DNA from: Marinilactibacillus sp. Marseille-P9653
GTDB lineage: Bacteria; Bacillota; Bacilli; Lactobacillales; Carnobacteriaceae_A
DNA length: 64,000 nucleotides
NCBI RefSeq assembly: GCF_916618885.1
Contig: NZ_CAKAKH010000001.1
Span: 1,302,001 to 1,366,000, forward strand
Direction: 5' to 3'
In this document: piece by piece, positions 47,709-55,444 of the stretch
Position numbering within the stretch: position 1 is the stretch's first letter
How the letters are laid out: each line of letters opens with the position of its first letter
Program-made: the position numbers and the translations under genes
The notes under the pieces: model-generated
Told to the model about the DNA's origin: nothing
The model's database searches: none
The model's input: only the letters and a program-made list of their open reading frames with translations

Positions 47709-47750
47709 GTGTAGATCTGTCTGTAAGAACCGGTCTACACTTTTATTTTT
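47709..47750 (+). terminator. terminator after flgL
   Basis: GTGTAGA / TCTACAC stem with an internal extension and a T-rich tail, separating the flgM-flgL transcript from the flagellin array. Confidence 0.82.
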
Positions 47751-47759
47751 TAATTTACT

Positions 47760-47785
47760 TAAATTATATTAGTCTAGTCCGATAA
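47760..47785 (+). promoter_or_regulatory. SigD-type promoter of flagellin 1
   Basis: TAAA (47760-47763), 14-bp spacer, TCCGATAA (47778-47785). Confidence 0.85.
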
Positions 47786-47793
47786 TATAGTTA

Positions 47794-47811
47794 GAAGACT
47801 ATAAGGTCTTC
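47794..47811 (+). promoter_or_regulatory. leader hairpin of flagellin 1
   Basis: GAAGAC-TATAAG-GTCTTC, just downstream of the SigD start region. Hairpins occupy the same place in all four flagellin leaders. Confidence 0.6.
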
Positions 47812-47846
47812 GTTGGACTATCAAAGTATAATTGGAGGAAAAAAAC

Positions 47847-48713
47847 ATGCGTATAAATACAAATACAGCAGCGATGAATACATACTCACGTTTGACACAA
47901 GCAAACGGAGCGAAAAGTAACTCATTAGCTAAATTATCATCAGGACTAAGAATCAATAAAGCAGGAGACGATGCAGCGGGACTTTCAATCTCTGAAAAAA
48001 TGAAAAACCAAATCTCAGGTTTGAACCAAGCTACTCGTAATGCTCAAGATGGTATTTCATTGATCCAAACAGCAGAAGGTGCATTGAACGAAACTCACTC
48101 AATCTTAAACCGTATGCGTGATCTTTCTGTTCAGGCGGGTAACGAAACTAATAGCGAAGACGATTTAGCTGCTATTCAGTCAGAGATTGGCGAATTGACA
48201 AATGAAATAGATAGAATTGCTTCTACTACTCAATTTAATGGAAAAAAATTATTAAACGGCGATACTAATGCGGTTAATAATCAATCAAACTTCACATTAC
48301 AAATTGGTTCAAATACTGGAACTAATGATACACTAACAGTTAAAATTTCAGCAATGAATTCAGATAGATTAGGGAAAGTTGAAGAAGGCGTTGTAACTGA
48401 TACATTGAAAGATATTAATGTTACTTCAACACAAGGAGCATCAGACGCAATTAATGCAATTGATGATGCCATTAAACAAGTTTCTGAACAACGTTCAAAC
48501 CTAGGTGCTAATCAAAACCGTTTAGATCACACAATCAACAACTTAACAACAACTAAAGAAAATCTTTCAGAAGCAAACTCACGTATCCGTGACGTTGACA
48601 TGGCTGAAGAAATGATGTCGTTTACTAAATCTAATATTCTTTCACAAGCATCAACTGCAATGCTTGCACAAGCAAATCAAATGCCTCAAGGCGTTCTTCA
48701 ACTTTTGGGATAA
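47847..48713 (+). CDS. flagellin 1
   Basis: Filament subunit of 288 aa. The conserved D0/D1 N-terminus (MRINTNTAAMNTYSRLTQAN, SSGLRINKAGDDAAGLSISE) and C-terminus (SRIRDVDMAEEMMSFTKSNI, ending GVLQLLG) flank a short variable centre (about residues 135-205). It lacks a large D2/D3 domain. GGAGGAA is 6 bp before ATG 47847. It has its own SigD promoter, leader hairpin and terminator. The four copies share their ends almost exactly and differ in the centre. Confidence 0.97.
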   Translation: MRINTNTAAMNTYSRLTQANGAKSNSLAKLSSGLRINKAGDDAAGLSISEKMKNQISGLNQATRNAQDGISLIQTAEGALNETHSILNRMRDLSVQAGNETNSEDDLAAIQSEIGELTNEIDRIASTTQFNGKKLLNGDTNAVNNQSNFTLQIGSNTGTNDTLTVKISAMNSDRLGKVEEGVVTDTLKDINVTSTQGASDAINAIDDAIKQVSEQRSNLGANQNRLDHTINNLTTTKENLSEANSRIRDVDMAEEMMSFTKSNILSQASTAMLAQANQMPQGVLQLLG

Positions 48714-48724
48714 TCAACCAATAT

Positions 48725-48762
48725 AAAAAATCGAAACTGGAAATTTCAGTTTCGATTTTTTA
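48725..48762 (+). terminator. terminator after flagellin 1
   Basis: A 15-bp perfect stem AAAAAATCGAAACTG / CAGTTTCGATTTTTT with a 7-nt loop. Confidence 0.94.
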
Positions 48763-48775
48763 TATTAAATATCCT

Positions 48776-48801
48776 TAAATTTTTTCAACAAGTGACGATA
48801 G
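48776..48801 (+). promoter_or_regulatory. SigD-type promoter of flagellin 2
   Basis: TAAA (48776-48779), 14-bp spacer, GACGATAG (48794-48801). Confidence 0.83.
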
Positions 48802-48808
48802 TATGAAT

Positions 48809-48828
48809 AGAAGGCGGAACAGCCTACT
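48809..48828 (+). promoter_or_regulatory. leader hairpin of flagellin 2
   Basis: AGAAGGC-GGAACA-GCCTACT, one mismatch in the stem; the loop shows a GGA motif of the kind bound by CsrA. Confidence 0.6.
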
Positions 48829-48854
48829 ATAATAATTAAATGGAGGAATTTAAC

Positions 48855-49739
48855 ATGCGTATAAATACAAACACAGCTGCTATGAATACATACTCACGTT
48901 TGACACAAGCAAACGGATCAAAAAGTAATTCATTAGCTAAATTATCATCAGGATTAAGAATTAACAAAGCAGGAGACGATGCTGCAGGACTTTCAATCTC
49001 AGAAAAAATGAAAAATCAAATCTCTGGACTAAACCAAGCTACTCGAAACGCTCAAGATGGTATTTCACTGATCCAAACTGCAGAAGGTGCATTGAATGAG
49101 ACTCACTCAATCCTAAACCGTATGCGTGATCTTTCTGTTCAAGCAGGAAATGAAACAAATAGTGACGATGATTTAAGCGCTATTCAATCAGAATTAGATG
49201 AATTAACTAACGAGATAGATAGAATTGCTTCTACAACTCAGTTTAATGGTAAATCTCTTTTGAACGGAGCTACACCTGCTGAGGATGCAAACTCGGATGC
49301 TATAGAAGCAGCAATGGCAGGAAATGCTTCTTTTACTCTTCAAATCGGATCAAATACAGGTAGTCAGGATACTTTAGAGGTCAGTATTAAAGGAATGGGC
49401 TCTAAATCCTTAGCAATTGATTCTTTAGACGTAGATGGAGCTGAAGTCGATGGAAAAAATGGCGCTCAACAAGCTATCGATTCAATTGATGCTGCGATTA
49501 AATCAGTTTCTGAACAACGTTCAAACTTAGGTGCGAACCAAAACCGTTTGGATCATACAATCAATAATTTAACAACAACTAAGGAAAATTTGTCTGAGGC
49601 AAACTCACGTATCCGTGACGTTGACATGGCTGAAGAAATGATGAGCTTTACGAAGTCTAACATCCTTTCACAAGCTTCAACGGCAATGCTTGCTCAAGCG
49701 AACCAAATGCCTCAAGGTGTTTTACAGTTATTAGGATAA
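48855..49739 (+). CDS. flagellin 2
   Basis: A 294-aa filament subunit, near-identical to flagellin 1 at both ends, with its own centre (for example GATPAEDANSDAIEAAMAGN and EVSIKGMGSKSLAIDSLDVD). TGGAGGA is 7 bp before the ATG at 48855; the ATG at 48840 lies at that site and is not used. Separately transcribed from a SigD promoter. Confidence 0.97.
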   Translation: MRINTNTAAMNTYSRLTQANGSKSNSLAKLSSGLRINKAGDDAAGLSISEKMKNQISGLNQATRNAQDGISLIQTAEGALNETHSILNRMRDLSVQAGNETNSDDDLSAIQSELDELTNEIDRIASTTQFNGKSLLNGATPAEDANSDAIEAAMAGNASFTLQIGSNTGSQDTLEVSIKGMGSKSLAIDSLDVDGAEVDGKNGAQQAIDSIDAAIKSVSEQRSNLGANQNRLDHTINNLTTTKENLSEANSRIRDVDMAEEMMSFTKSNILSQASTAMLAQANQMPQGVLQLLG

Positions 49740-49753
49740 TAATAATATTATTT

Positions 49754-49790
49754 AAACTCGAAATTGGATTTTTCAGTTTCGAGTTTTTTT
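49754..49790 (+). terminator. terminator after flagellin 2
   Basis: Stem AAACTCGAAATTG / CAGTTTCGAGTTT (one G-T pair), 7-nt loop, T run. Confidence 0.93.
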
Positions 49791-49803
49791 AAAGATATTC
49801 ACT

Positions 49804-49829
49804 TAAAATTCTCAAATACATGACGATAG
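49804..49829 (+). promoter_or_regulatory. SigD-type promoter of flagellin 3
   Basis: TAAA (49804-49807), 14-bp spacer, GACGATAG (49822-49829). Confidence 0.83.
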
Positions 49830-49837
49830 TATTACTA

Positions 49838-49854
49838 GAAGGCGAAACGCCTTC
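49838..49854 (+). promoter_or_regulatory. leader hairpin of flagellin 3
   Basis: GAAGGCG-AAA-CGCCTTC, a perfect 7-bp stem; the strongest of the four leader hairpins. Confidence 0.68.
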
Positions 49855-49884
49855 ACTTAATTATAAATAATGGAGGAAATAAAT

Positions 49885-50775
49885 ATGCGCATAAATACAA
49901 ATACAGCAGCGATGAATACATACTCTCGCTTGACTCAAGCTAACGGAGCGAAAAGTAACTCATTAGCTAAACTATCATCAGGACTAAGAATTAATAAAGC
50001 TGGAGACGACGCTGCAGGTCTTTCAATTTCAGAAAAAATGAAAAACCAGATCTCTGGATTAAACCAAGCTACTCGTAATGCTCAAGATGGTATTTCATTG
50101 ATCCAAACAGCAGAAGGTGCTTTGAACGAAACACACTCAATCTTAAACCGTATGCGTGATCTTTCTGTACAAGCAGGTAATGAAACAAATAGTGGGGATG
50201 ATCTAGATGCTATTCAAGCAGAAATCAAAGAATTGTCATCTGAGATTGACAGAATTGCAACAACAACTCAGTTTAATGGTAAAACATTATTAAACGGAGT
50301 TCCAGCTGATGGAGAAACTCTTGGTGCAGTAGAATCAACCAAATCATTTGGTCTACAAATTGGAGCGAATACAGCTGATGCAGATACACTAACAGTAAAT
50401 ATCAAAGCAATGAATTCAACTGCATTAGGAGTTAATGTTACTGGAACTGATGCTATAGATGTTACTGCGGAAGCAGCTGATGCCGATAGTAAAAGCGGTG
50501 CTCAATTAGCAATCGATTCAATTGATGAAGCTATCAAGTCTGTCTCTGAACAGCGTTCTAATTTAGGAGCTAATCAAAATCGTTTGGATCATACAATCAA
50601 CAACTTAACAACTACTAAAGAAAACCTTTCAGAAGCGAACTCACGTATCCGTGATGTAGACATGGCTGAAGAAATGATGAGCTTTACTAAATCTAACATC
50701 CTTTCTCAAGCATCAACTGCAATGCTTGCTCAAGCAAACCAGATGCCACAAGGTGTTCTTCAATTATTGGGATAA
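49885..50775 (+). CDS. flagellin 3
   Basis: A 296-aa filament subunit with conserved ends as in the other copies and a distinct Ala/Thr/Asp-rich centre (GVPADGETLGAVESTKSFGL, DAIDVTAEAADADSKSGAQL). GGAGGAA precedes ATG 49885. It is separately transcribed with its own terminator. Confidence 0.97.
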   Translation: MRINTNTAAMNTYSRLTQANGAKSNSLAKLSSGLRINKAGDDAAGLSISEKMKNQISGLNQATRNAQDGISLIQTAEGALNETHSILNRMRDLSVQAGNETNSGDDLDAIQAEIKELSSEIDRIATTTQFNGKTLLNGVPADGETLGAVESTKSFGLQIGANTADADTLTVNIKAMNSTALGVNVTGTDAIDVTAEAADADSKSGAQLAIDSIDEAIKSVSEQRSNLGANQNRLDHTINNLTTTKENLSEANSRIRDVDMAEEMMSFTKSNILSQASTAMLAQANQMPQGVLQLLG

Positions 50776-50788
50776 TTCTAAATTCATT

Positions 50789-50826
50789 AAAATCGAAACT
50801 GGAAATTTTCAGTTTCGATTTTTTTA
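50789..50826 (+). terminator. terminator after flagellin 3
   Basis: Stem AAAATCGAAACTG / CAGTTTCGATTTT with an 8-nt loop and T run; the stem core equals that after flagellin 1. Confidence 0.93.
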
Positions 50827-50837
50827 TACAATCTACT

Positions 50838-50863
50838 TAAATTTTATAAATAGATGTCGATAG
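50838..50863 (+). promoter_or_regulatory. SigD-type promoter of flagellin 4
   Basis: TAAA (50838-50841), 14-bp spacer, GTCGATAG (50856-50863). Confidence 0.82.
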
Positions 50864-50873
50864 TATTGATAGA

Positions 50874-50886
50874 AGGCGTCAAGCCT
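50874..50886 (+). promoter_or_regulatory. leader hairpin of flagellin 4
   Basis: AGGC-GTCAA-GCCT, a short 4-bp stem in the position of the other three leader hairpins; the weakest of the set. Confidence 0.45.
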
Positions 50887-50914
50887 AATTTAAATTAACT
50901 GGAGGAAATTAATT

Positions 50915-51808
50915 ATGCGTATTAATACAAATACAGCAGCGATGAATACATATTCTCGTTTGTCTCAAGCAAACAGTGCAAAGAGTGGTTCATTAGCTAA
51001 ATTATCATCTGGATTAAGAATCAACAAAGCAGGAGACGATGCAGCTGGTCTGTCAATTTCAGAAAAAATGAAAAATCAAATTTCTGGCTTAAACCAAGCA
51101 ACTCGTAATGCTCAAGATGGTATTTCATTGATTCAAACAGCAGAAGGTGCATTGAATGAAACCCATTCAATCTTAAACCGTATGCGTGATCTTTCTGTAC
51201 AAGCAGGAAACGAGACGAATAGTACGGATGATTTAAATGCTATACAATCAGAGTTAAATGAATTAACAAAAGAAGTTGACCGTATTGCTGATACTACAAA
51301 ATTTAATGGAAAAACACTACTAGATGGTTCAGTATCAACAAATGCAGATTCACAATCTACTTTTAAACTTCAAATTGGTTCTAATACAGGTACTAACGAT
51401 AGTTTAACTGTAAATATTTCAGCAATGGATTCTGCTAATTTAGGTAAAGAAGATACAAAACTTTCTGCTATTAACGTAGTTGGTACTCCAGAAGGTGCAG
51501 ATCCTGTAGCAAACCCAGCAGTTGCTGGAAATCATAAAGAAGCGATTGATGTTATCGATGCAGCAATCAAACAAGTATCTGAACAACGTTCAAACTTAGG
51601 TGCAAACCAAAACCGTCTAGACCACACAATCAATAACTTAACAACGACTAAAGAAAACCTTTCAGAAGCAAACTCACGTATTCGTGACGTTGACATGGCT
51701 GAAGAAATGATGAGCTTTACGAAATCAAACATCCTTTCTCAAGCTTCAACAGCAATGCTTGCACAAGCAAACCAAATGCCTCAAGGCGTTCTTCAATTAT
51801 TGGGTTAA
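50915..51808 (+). CDS. flagellin 4
   Basis: A 297-aa filament subunit. The N-terminus departs most from the other copies (SRLSQANSAKSGSLAKLSSG versus SRLTQANGAKSNSLAKLSSG), and its centre carries GTPEGADPVANPAVAGNHKE. The C-terminus is the shared one ending QMPQGVLQLLG. GGAGGAA lies 8 bp before the ATG. It ends the array and is followed by flaG. Confidence 0.97.
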   Translation: MRINTNTAAMNTYSRLSQANSAKSGSLAKLSSGLRINKAGDDAAGLSISEKMKNQISGLNQATRNAQDGISLIQTAEGALNETHSILNRMRDLSVQAGNETNSTDDLNAIQSELNELTKEVDRIADTTKFNGKTLLDGSVSTNADSQSTFKLQIGSNTGTNDSLTVNISAMDSANLGKEDTKLSAINVVGTPEGADPVANPAVAGNHKEAIDVIDAAIKQVSEQRSNLGANQNRLDHTINNLTTTKENLSEANSRIRDVDMAEEMMSFTKSNILSQASTAMLAQANQMPQGVLQLLG

Positions 51809-51844
51809 TCTCAATAAGCCAAATTTTATTAAAACTAACGATAT

Positions 51845-51873
51845 CGAAGCTGGATTTATCAGCTTCGGTTTTG
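51845..51873 (+). terminator. terminator after flagellin 4
   Basis: An 8-bp stem CGAAGCTG / CAGCTTCG with 7-nt loop and a short T-rich tail; weaker than the other three, so readthrough into flaG-fliD is possible. Confidence 0.75.
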
Positions 51874-51957
51874 TTGTACATATTCTGATGCAGTTGTTCC
51901 GGTTGTTTTAGTTAATATGGGAATTGCTGTTTTCAAATTGATTAGAGGAGCTGGGAC

Positions 51958-52350
51958 ATGAGTCAGCGAATTAATACACATAATACGATTAAAAATATCG
52001 ATAGAGTTTTACAACATAGCAAAAGTACGATATCCTTACAAGGGAGTTCTTATGTAGAACCGATACAACCTGTAAGAGAAATTAAAAGAACAGACCAAAC
52101 TGCAGATTTACTTAAAAGAAACCCCTCTGAAGAACAAATTGATCAATGGGTTATAGAAGCGAAAGATGTCATGCAACGGGTAAACACTCAACTGACTTTC
52201 AGAAAACATGAAGGCACAGGAAAGGTGCTCGTTGAGTTAGTAGACATTGATTCGCGTGAAGTACTGCGTGAAATTCCACCTGAAAAAATGCTAGATATCA
52301 TCGCTGGTATTTGGGAATGGTCAGGATTAATTATAGATAGAATGGAGTAA
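51958..52350 (+). CDS. flaG: FlaG family flagellar protein
   Basis: A 130-aa protein with the FlaG C-terminal domain: VMQRVNTQLTFRKHEGTGKV, LVELVDIDSREVLREIPPEK and MLDIIAGIWEWSGLIIDRME. FlaG proteins influence filament length; the mechanism is not settled. GAGGAG precedes the ATG, and fliD starts 4 bp after its stop. Confidence 0.9.
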   Translation: MSQRINTHNTIKNIDRVLQHSKSTISLQGSSYVEPIQPVREIKRTDQTADLLKRNPSEEQIDQWVIEAKDVMQRVNTQLTFRKHEGTGKVLVELVDIDSREVLREIPPEKMLDIIAGIWEWSGLIIDRME

Positions 52351-52354
52351 TACT

Positions 52355-53737
52355 ATGAGTGCAATGAATGTTATGGGGCTATATTCTGGTATTGATATGA
52401 GTACGGTTGAACAACTAATTCAAGCAGAATCCTCTCGAGGCGTTAAGTTCACAAAGCAAAAAGAGACGTATCAGAAACAACAGACGGCTTGGAAAGATGT
52501 AAATAGTCGCTTAGACAATTTATATAAAAAATTCGAAGTACTTAAAAACCCGGAAACTTTCAATTCAAAAACAGTGAAAACATCAAATGAAGGATTTGTT
52601 TCTGTTTCTTCTACTAGTAATGCGGACACTGGTGAGTACAAACTTAAAGTTAGTCAACTAGCTACTGCTACACGTTTGACAGGCACGCAAGCTGATTTAG
52701 GGTTGCTTTCTGAGGATTCAAAACTAACAATCAATAATGGTGAGTCAGACTTCGAATTTGATATTACTACTGAAATGGATTTAAAAGATATAAAAAATTT
52801 AATTAATGAAACTTCTAGTGATTCAAAAGTTAAAGCTAGTATTGTTGATAATCGTTTGATCTTAACACGTTCAGATTTAGGAAATAAAACTTTGTCAGTC
52901 GATGGAGATGCTGTTCAAGCGTTAGGTTTTAAATCTTCAGAATTAGTATCGGTTGAAGCTGTTAAAGGTCAATCGGCTATACTCTTTATTGATGGTTTAG
53001 AGATTACAAAAGATAGTAATACGATTGATGATGTGATCGAAGGAGTTACATTTAAACTACAAAATGTTCATGAAGACAATAAGTCAGATACCTTGACCAT
53101 TTCAGATAATACTGAAAAAGCCGCAACCGCAATGAAAGAGTTAGTGGATCAGTATAACTCTTTGAATTCATTTATAAAGCAGCAAACCTCAGTAGGAGAC
53201 CCATCTGCAGAAAATAATGTAACAGGTACTTTAGTGGGTGATAGCTCAATAGCAAGATTACAGACTAACTTGAGAAGTATGTTTACAAGAAATATAGAAA
53301 CAGCTTCTGGGTCAGTCAACAACCTGCAAGATTTAGGTGTCCAGATTGATCGTAACGGGACTGCAACTTTTAACAGTGACAAACTAATCAAAAAATTAGA
53401 AGAAGATCCTGATGGAGTTGTTAATTTCTTTCATAGTTCGGAACAAGTTGAAGACGAATCAGGAAGTAAAACAACAAAATTGAGTGGATTTGCTAATGCA
53501 GCTCGGTCATTAGTTAATGAATATATTTCAAGTACAACAGGTATTATCAAAACAAAGTCAGAAACATATGACCGTTTAATTAAAGACGTTAATCAGCGCA
53601 TCGAAACGTTCAACAAACGTATTGAGACAAAGCGTGAGCAATACATTAAACAATTTACGGCTTTAGATACGGCAATGATGCAGGCGGAATCTCAGATTCA
53701 ATTTATGATGGGACAATTAGGCGGAAATGATAAGTAG
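52355..53737 (+). CDS. fliD: filament cap protein FliD
   Basis: Hook-associated protein 2, 460 aa, which folds flagellin at the filament tip. It shows the N-terminal GLYSGIDMSTVEQLIQAESS, FNSKTVKTSNEGFVSVSSTS with GEYKLKVSQLATATRLTG, and a C-terminal helical tail with DRLIKDVNQRIETFNKRIET and MMQAESQIQFMMGQLGG. It is shorter than enteric FliD. It is followed by fliT-like and fliS chaperone genes. Confidence 0.95.
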   Translation: MSAMNVMGLYSGIDMSTVEQLIQAESSRGVKFTKQKETYQKQQTAWKDVNSRLDNLYKKFEVLKNPETFNSKTVKTSNEGFVSVSSTSNADTGEYKLKVSQLATATRLTGTQADLGLLSEDSKLTINNGESDFEFDITTEMDLKDIKNLINETSSDSKVKASIVDNRLILTRSDLGNKTLSVDGDAVQALGFKSSELVSVEAVKGQSAILFIDGLEITKDSNTIDDVIEGVTFKLQNVHEDNKSDTLTISDNTEKAATAMKELVDQYNSLNSFIKQQTSVGDPSAENNVTGTLVGDSSIARLQTNLRSMFTRNIETASGSVNNLQDLGVQIDRNGTATFNSDKLIKKLEEDPDGVVNFFHSSEQVEDESGSKTTKLSGFANAARSLVNEYISSTTGIIKTKSETYDRLIKDVNQRIETFNKRIETKREQYIKQFTALDTAMMQAESQIQFMMGQLGGNDK

Positions 53738-53758
53738 CATTAAGGGGAAGGGTCTATA

Positions 53759-54121
53759 ATGGTTCAAGCTAATCAGACAGTACAAAAAAAGAAAGCATTA
53801 CTTTTAAATGTATTTAACGCTTACGAAACGTTTAATAACACGACTGGTTCAGCAACTCAGATCATTGATGAAATTGAAGAGATTATTTCAGAAATGTATG
53901 AACTAGACAGACAATTAACAGACAAGGAAAAAAAAGAATTTTCTGATAGTTATACCGAAGTATGGGAAGAAATTATTTTCAAGCAAAGAAAATTGATTGA
54001 ATTCATCGAGAATGAAAACATGGCAGTAAAAGACCAAATGAATCAAGTCAACAAGAAAAACCAGATGATCAACGGGTATATGGACCAGAATCAGTCAATG
54101 TTTCTGGACAGACAGGCTTAA
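53759..54121 (+). CDS. FliT-like flagellar chaperone
   Basis: A 120-aa predicted helical protein. Identity rests on position between fliD and fliS, length, and charged helices (EIEEIISEMYELDRQLTDKE, VKDQMNQVNKKNQMINGYMD) like those of FliT. FliT proteins hold FliD before export. Similarity is low, so no symbol is given; it is probably translated with fliD and fliS. Confidence 0.65.
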   Translation: MVQANQTVQKKKALLLNVFNAYETFNNTTGSATQIIDEIEEIISEMYELDRQLTDKEKKEFSDSYTEVWEEIIFKQRKLIEFIENENMAVKDQMNQVNKKNQMINGYMDQNQSMFLDRQA

Positions 54122-54142
54122 TAGAAGACAAGGAGTATGAAC

Positions 54143-54508
54143 ATGGGTTATGGTAATGCGTCAAATGTCTATAAAACAAATCAGATTCAAACAGCCTCTC
54201 CGAAGCAACTAGTTGTTTTGCTTTATGAAGGTGCGATCAAAAATATTCGACTAGCTGAGCTAGCATTAGAAAACAAAGATAATGAAAAGGTCAATTGTCA
54301 TCTAATCAAAGCGCAAGATATTGTAGCGGAGTTATTAAATTCCTTGAATCACCAAGGCGGAGAAAACCACATAGCTAGTGAACTTGAAACTCTATATGAA
54401 TATTTACTAAATGAGTTACTCCAGGCAAATCTAAAAAAAGATTCTGAAAGAATGACTGGAGCTAGAGCAATATTAAGCGAATTACTAGAAGCGTGGGCCA
54501 GCATTTAA
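54143..54508 (+). CDS. fliS: flagellin export chaperone FliS
   Basis: A 121-aa four-helix chaperone keeping flagellin unfolded and secretion-ready. It begins GYGNASNVYKTNQIQTASPK with LVVLLYEGAIKNIRLAELAL, the FliS signature, and ends in the EWALELLEAWASI-like LLEAWASI. ATG 54143 is 7 bp after AAGGAG; the ATG at 54137 abuts that site. A hairpin over its 3' end closes the transcript. Confidence 0.93.
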   Translation: MGYGNASNVYKTNQIQTASPKQLVVLLYEGAIKNIRLAELALENKDNEKVNCHLIKAQDIVAELLNSLNHQGGENHIASELETLYEYLLNELLQANLKKDSERMTGARAILSELLEAWASI

Positions 54509-54522
54509 TTGTTGGTCTTTTT
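54496..54522 (+). terminator. terminator overlapping the fliS 3' end
   Basis: Stem GGCCAGCA / TGTTGGTC (two G-T pairs), 6-nt loop and T5; the left arm lies in the last codons of fliS. Confidence 0.8.
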
Positions 54523-55045
54523 CTATGTGTTAGGGTATTCTAAATTTTAAAGAAAAATGTATAAAAATTAACAATAATATTACCTATTATAAATGGTTTT
54601 TTTACATTACTGACATTATATAATTTTTGAGAAAAATCATTTATAAGATAACGATATCAATCTATAGGCAATGAAACCGATTTAGTATTCCTGTTCACAA
54701 AACTGTCATTTGTTTACTTAATGACAAATTTAACACCATATTGGTGGTTGACATTATCATCAAGTTAACTACTTGATTACTCATCTAGTGTATCTGGTTT
54801 CAGATAACCATTGATATTATAGGGATTAACTAACAAGCGGGTTTTAGGAGTGCTGAAAAAAGTGTTATCTTGATTTTATGATTTCAGTCAAATGTTCACA
54901 ATTACGAATCAAATAAAAATATCTCAAAAAAATTAAGATTGAAACTTTTTCATGACTAAATTACACTTGTGTTTGATGAATATTTAAACAGAATATTGAT
55001 TTTATACATAAATCAAATACAGCAATAGGTAATGGGGGAATTCTA
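54509..55045. other. 537-bp AT-rich non-coding gap before flgB
   Basis: No plausible gene is found on either strand. The stretch holds several inverted repeats: TGTCATT-N9-AATGACA (54704-54726), ATCAAGT-N5-ACTTGAT (54759-54777) and TATCTG-GTTT-CAGATA (54791-54806). A TTGACA at 54748-54753 lacks a matching -10. The promoter of the flgB-onward operon must lie here, but I could not define it. Confidence 0.6.
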
Positions 55046-55423
55046 GTGGATTACAAAAATATTTCTTTATTAAACAGAGCATTAGATGCTACAAATCTTA
55101 GACAAGAAACAGTGTCTAGTAATATTGCGAATGTTAATACTCCAGGTTACAAAGCAAAGCGCGTAGAATTTGAATCCGTTCTTCAGCAAGCAATGGACGG
55201 TACTGGACTCAGAAAAACCAACGAGCGTCACTTTGGAGTATCTGGTCATAATGATGTTACAGCAAAGGTAAGAGCACAAGAAGGTAATCGAGTAGGAGAA
55301 AATGGCAATAATGTAGCCATTGATACAGAAATGGCAGAATTAGCTGCGAACTCGATTCATTATCAGGCTCTCGTATCTCAAACAAGTGCGCAATATAATA
55401 TGCTTAGATCTGTATTAAGATAA
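55046..55423 (+). CDS. flgB: flagellar basal-body rod protein FlgB
   Basis: Proximal rod protein, 125 aa, with LNRALDATNLRQETVSSNIA, NVNTPGYKAKRVEFESVL and a C-terminal DTEMAELAANSIHYQALVSQ with LRSVL. The start is GTG 5 bp after GGGGGAA. It heads the basal-body/export operon; flgC follows after 21 bp. Confidence 0.95.
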   Translation: MDYKNISLLNRALDATNLRQETVSSNIANVNTPGYKAKRVEFESVLQQAMDGTGLRKTNERHFGVSGHNDVTAKVRAQEGNRVGENGNNVAIDTEMAELAANSIHYQALVSQTSAQYNMLRSVLR

Positions 55424-55444
55424 TAAAAGGAGATGGAGTTATCA

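Noticed and set aside
47760-51873. CRISPR array or mobile repeat in the flagellin region
   Set aside because: The repeats are whole flagellin genes with promoters and terminators about 1 kb apart, not short spaced repeats; no cas or transposase genes are present.
54509-55045. Riboswitch (for example c-di-GMP type) in the gap before flgB
   Set aside because: None of the conserved riboswitch core sequences could be found; only simple inverted repeats are present.
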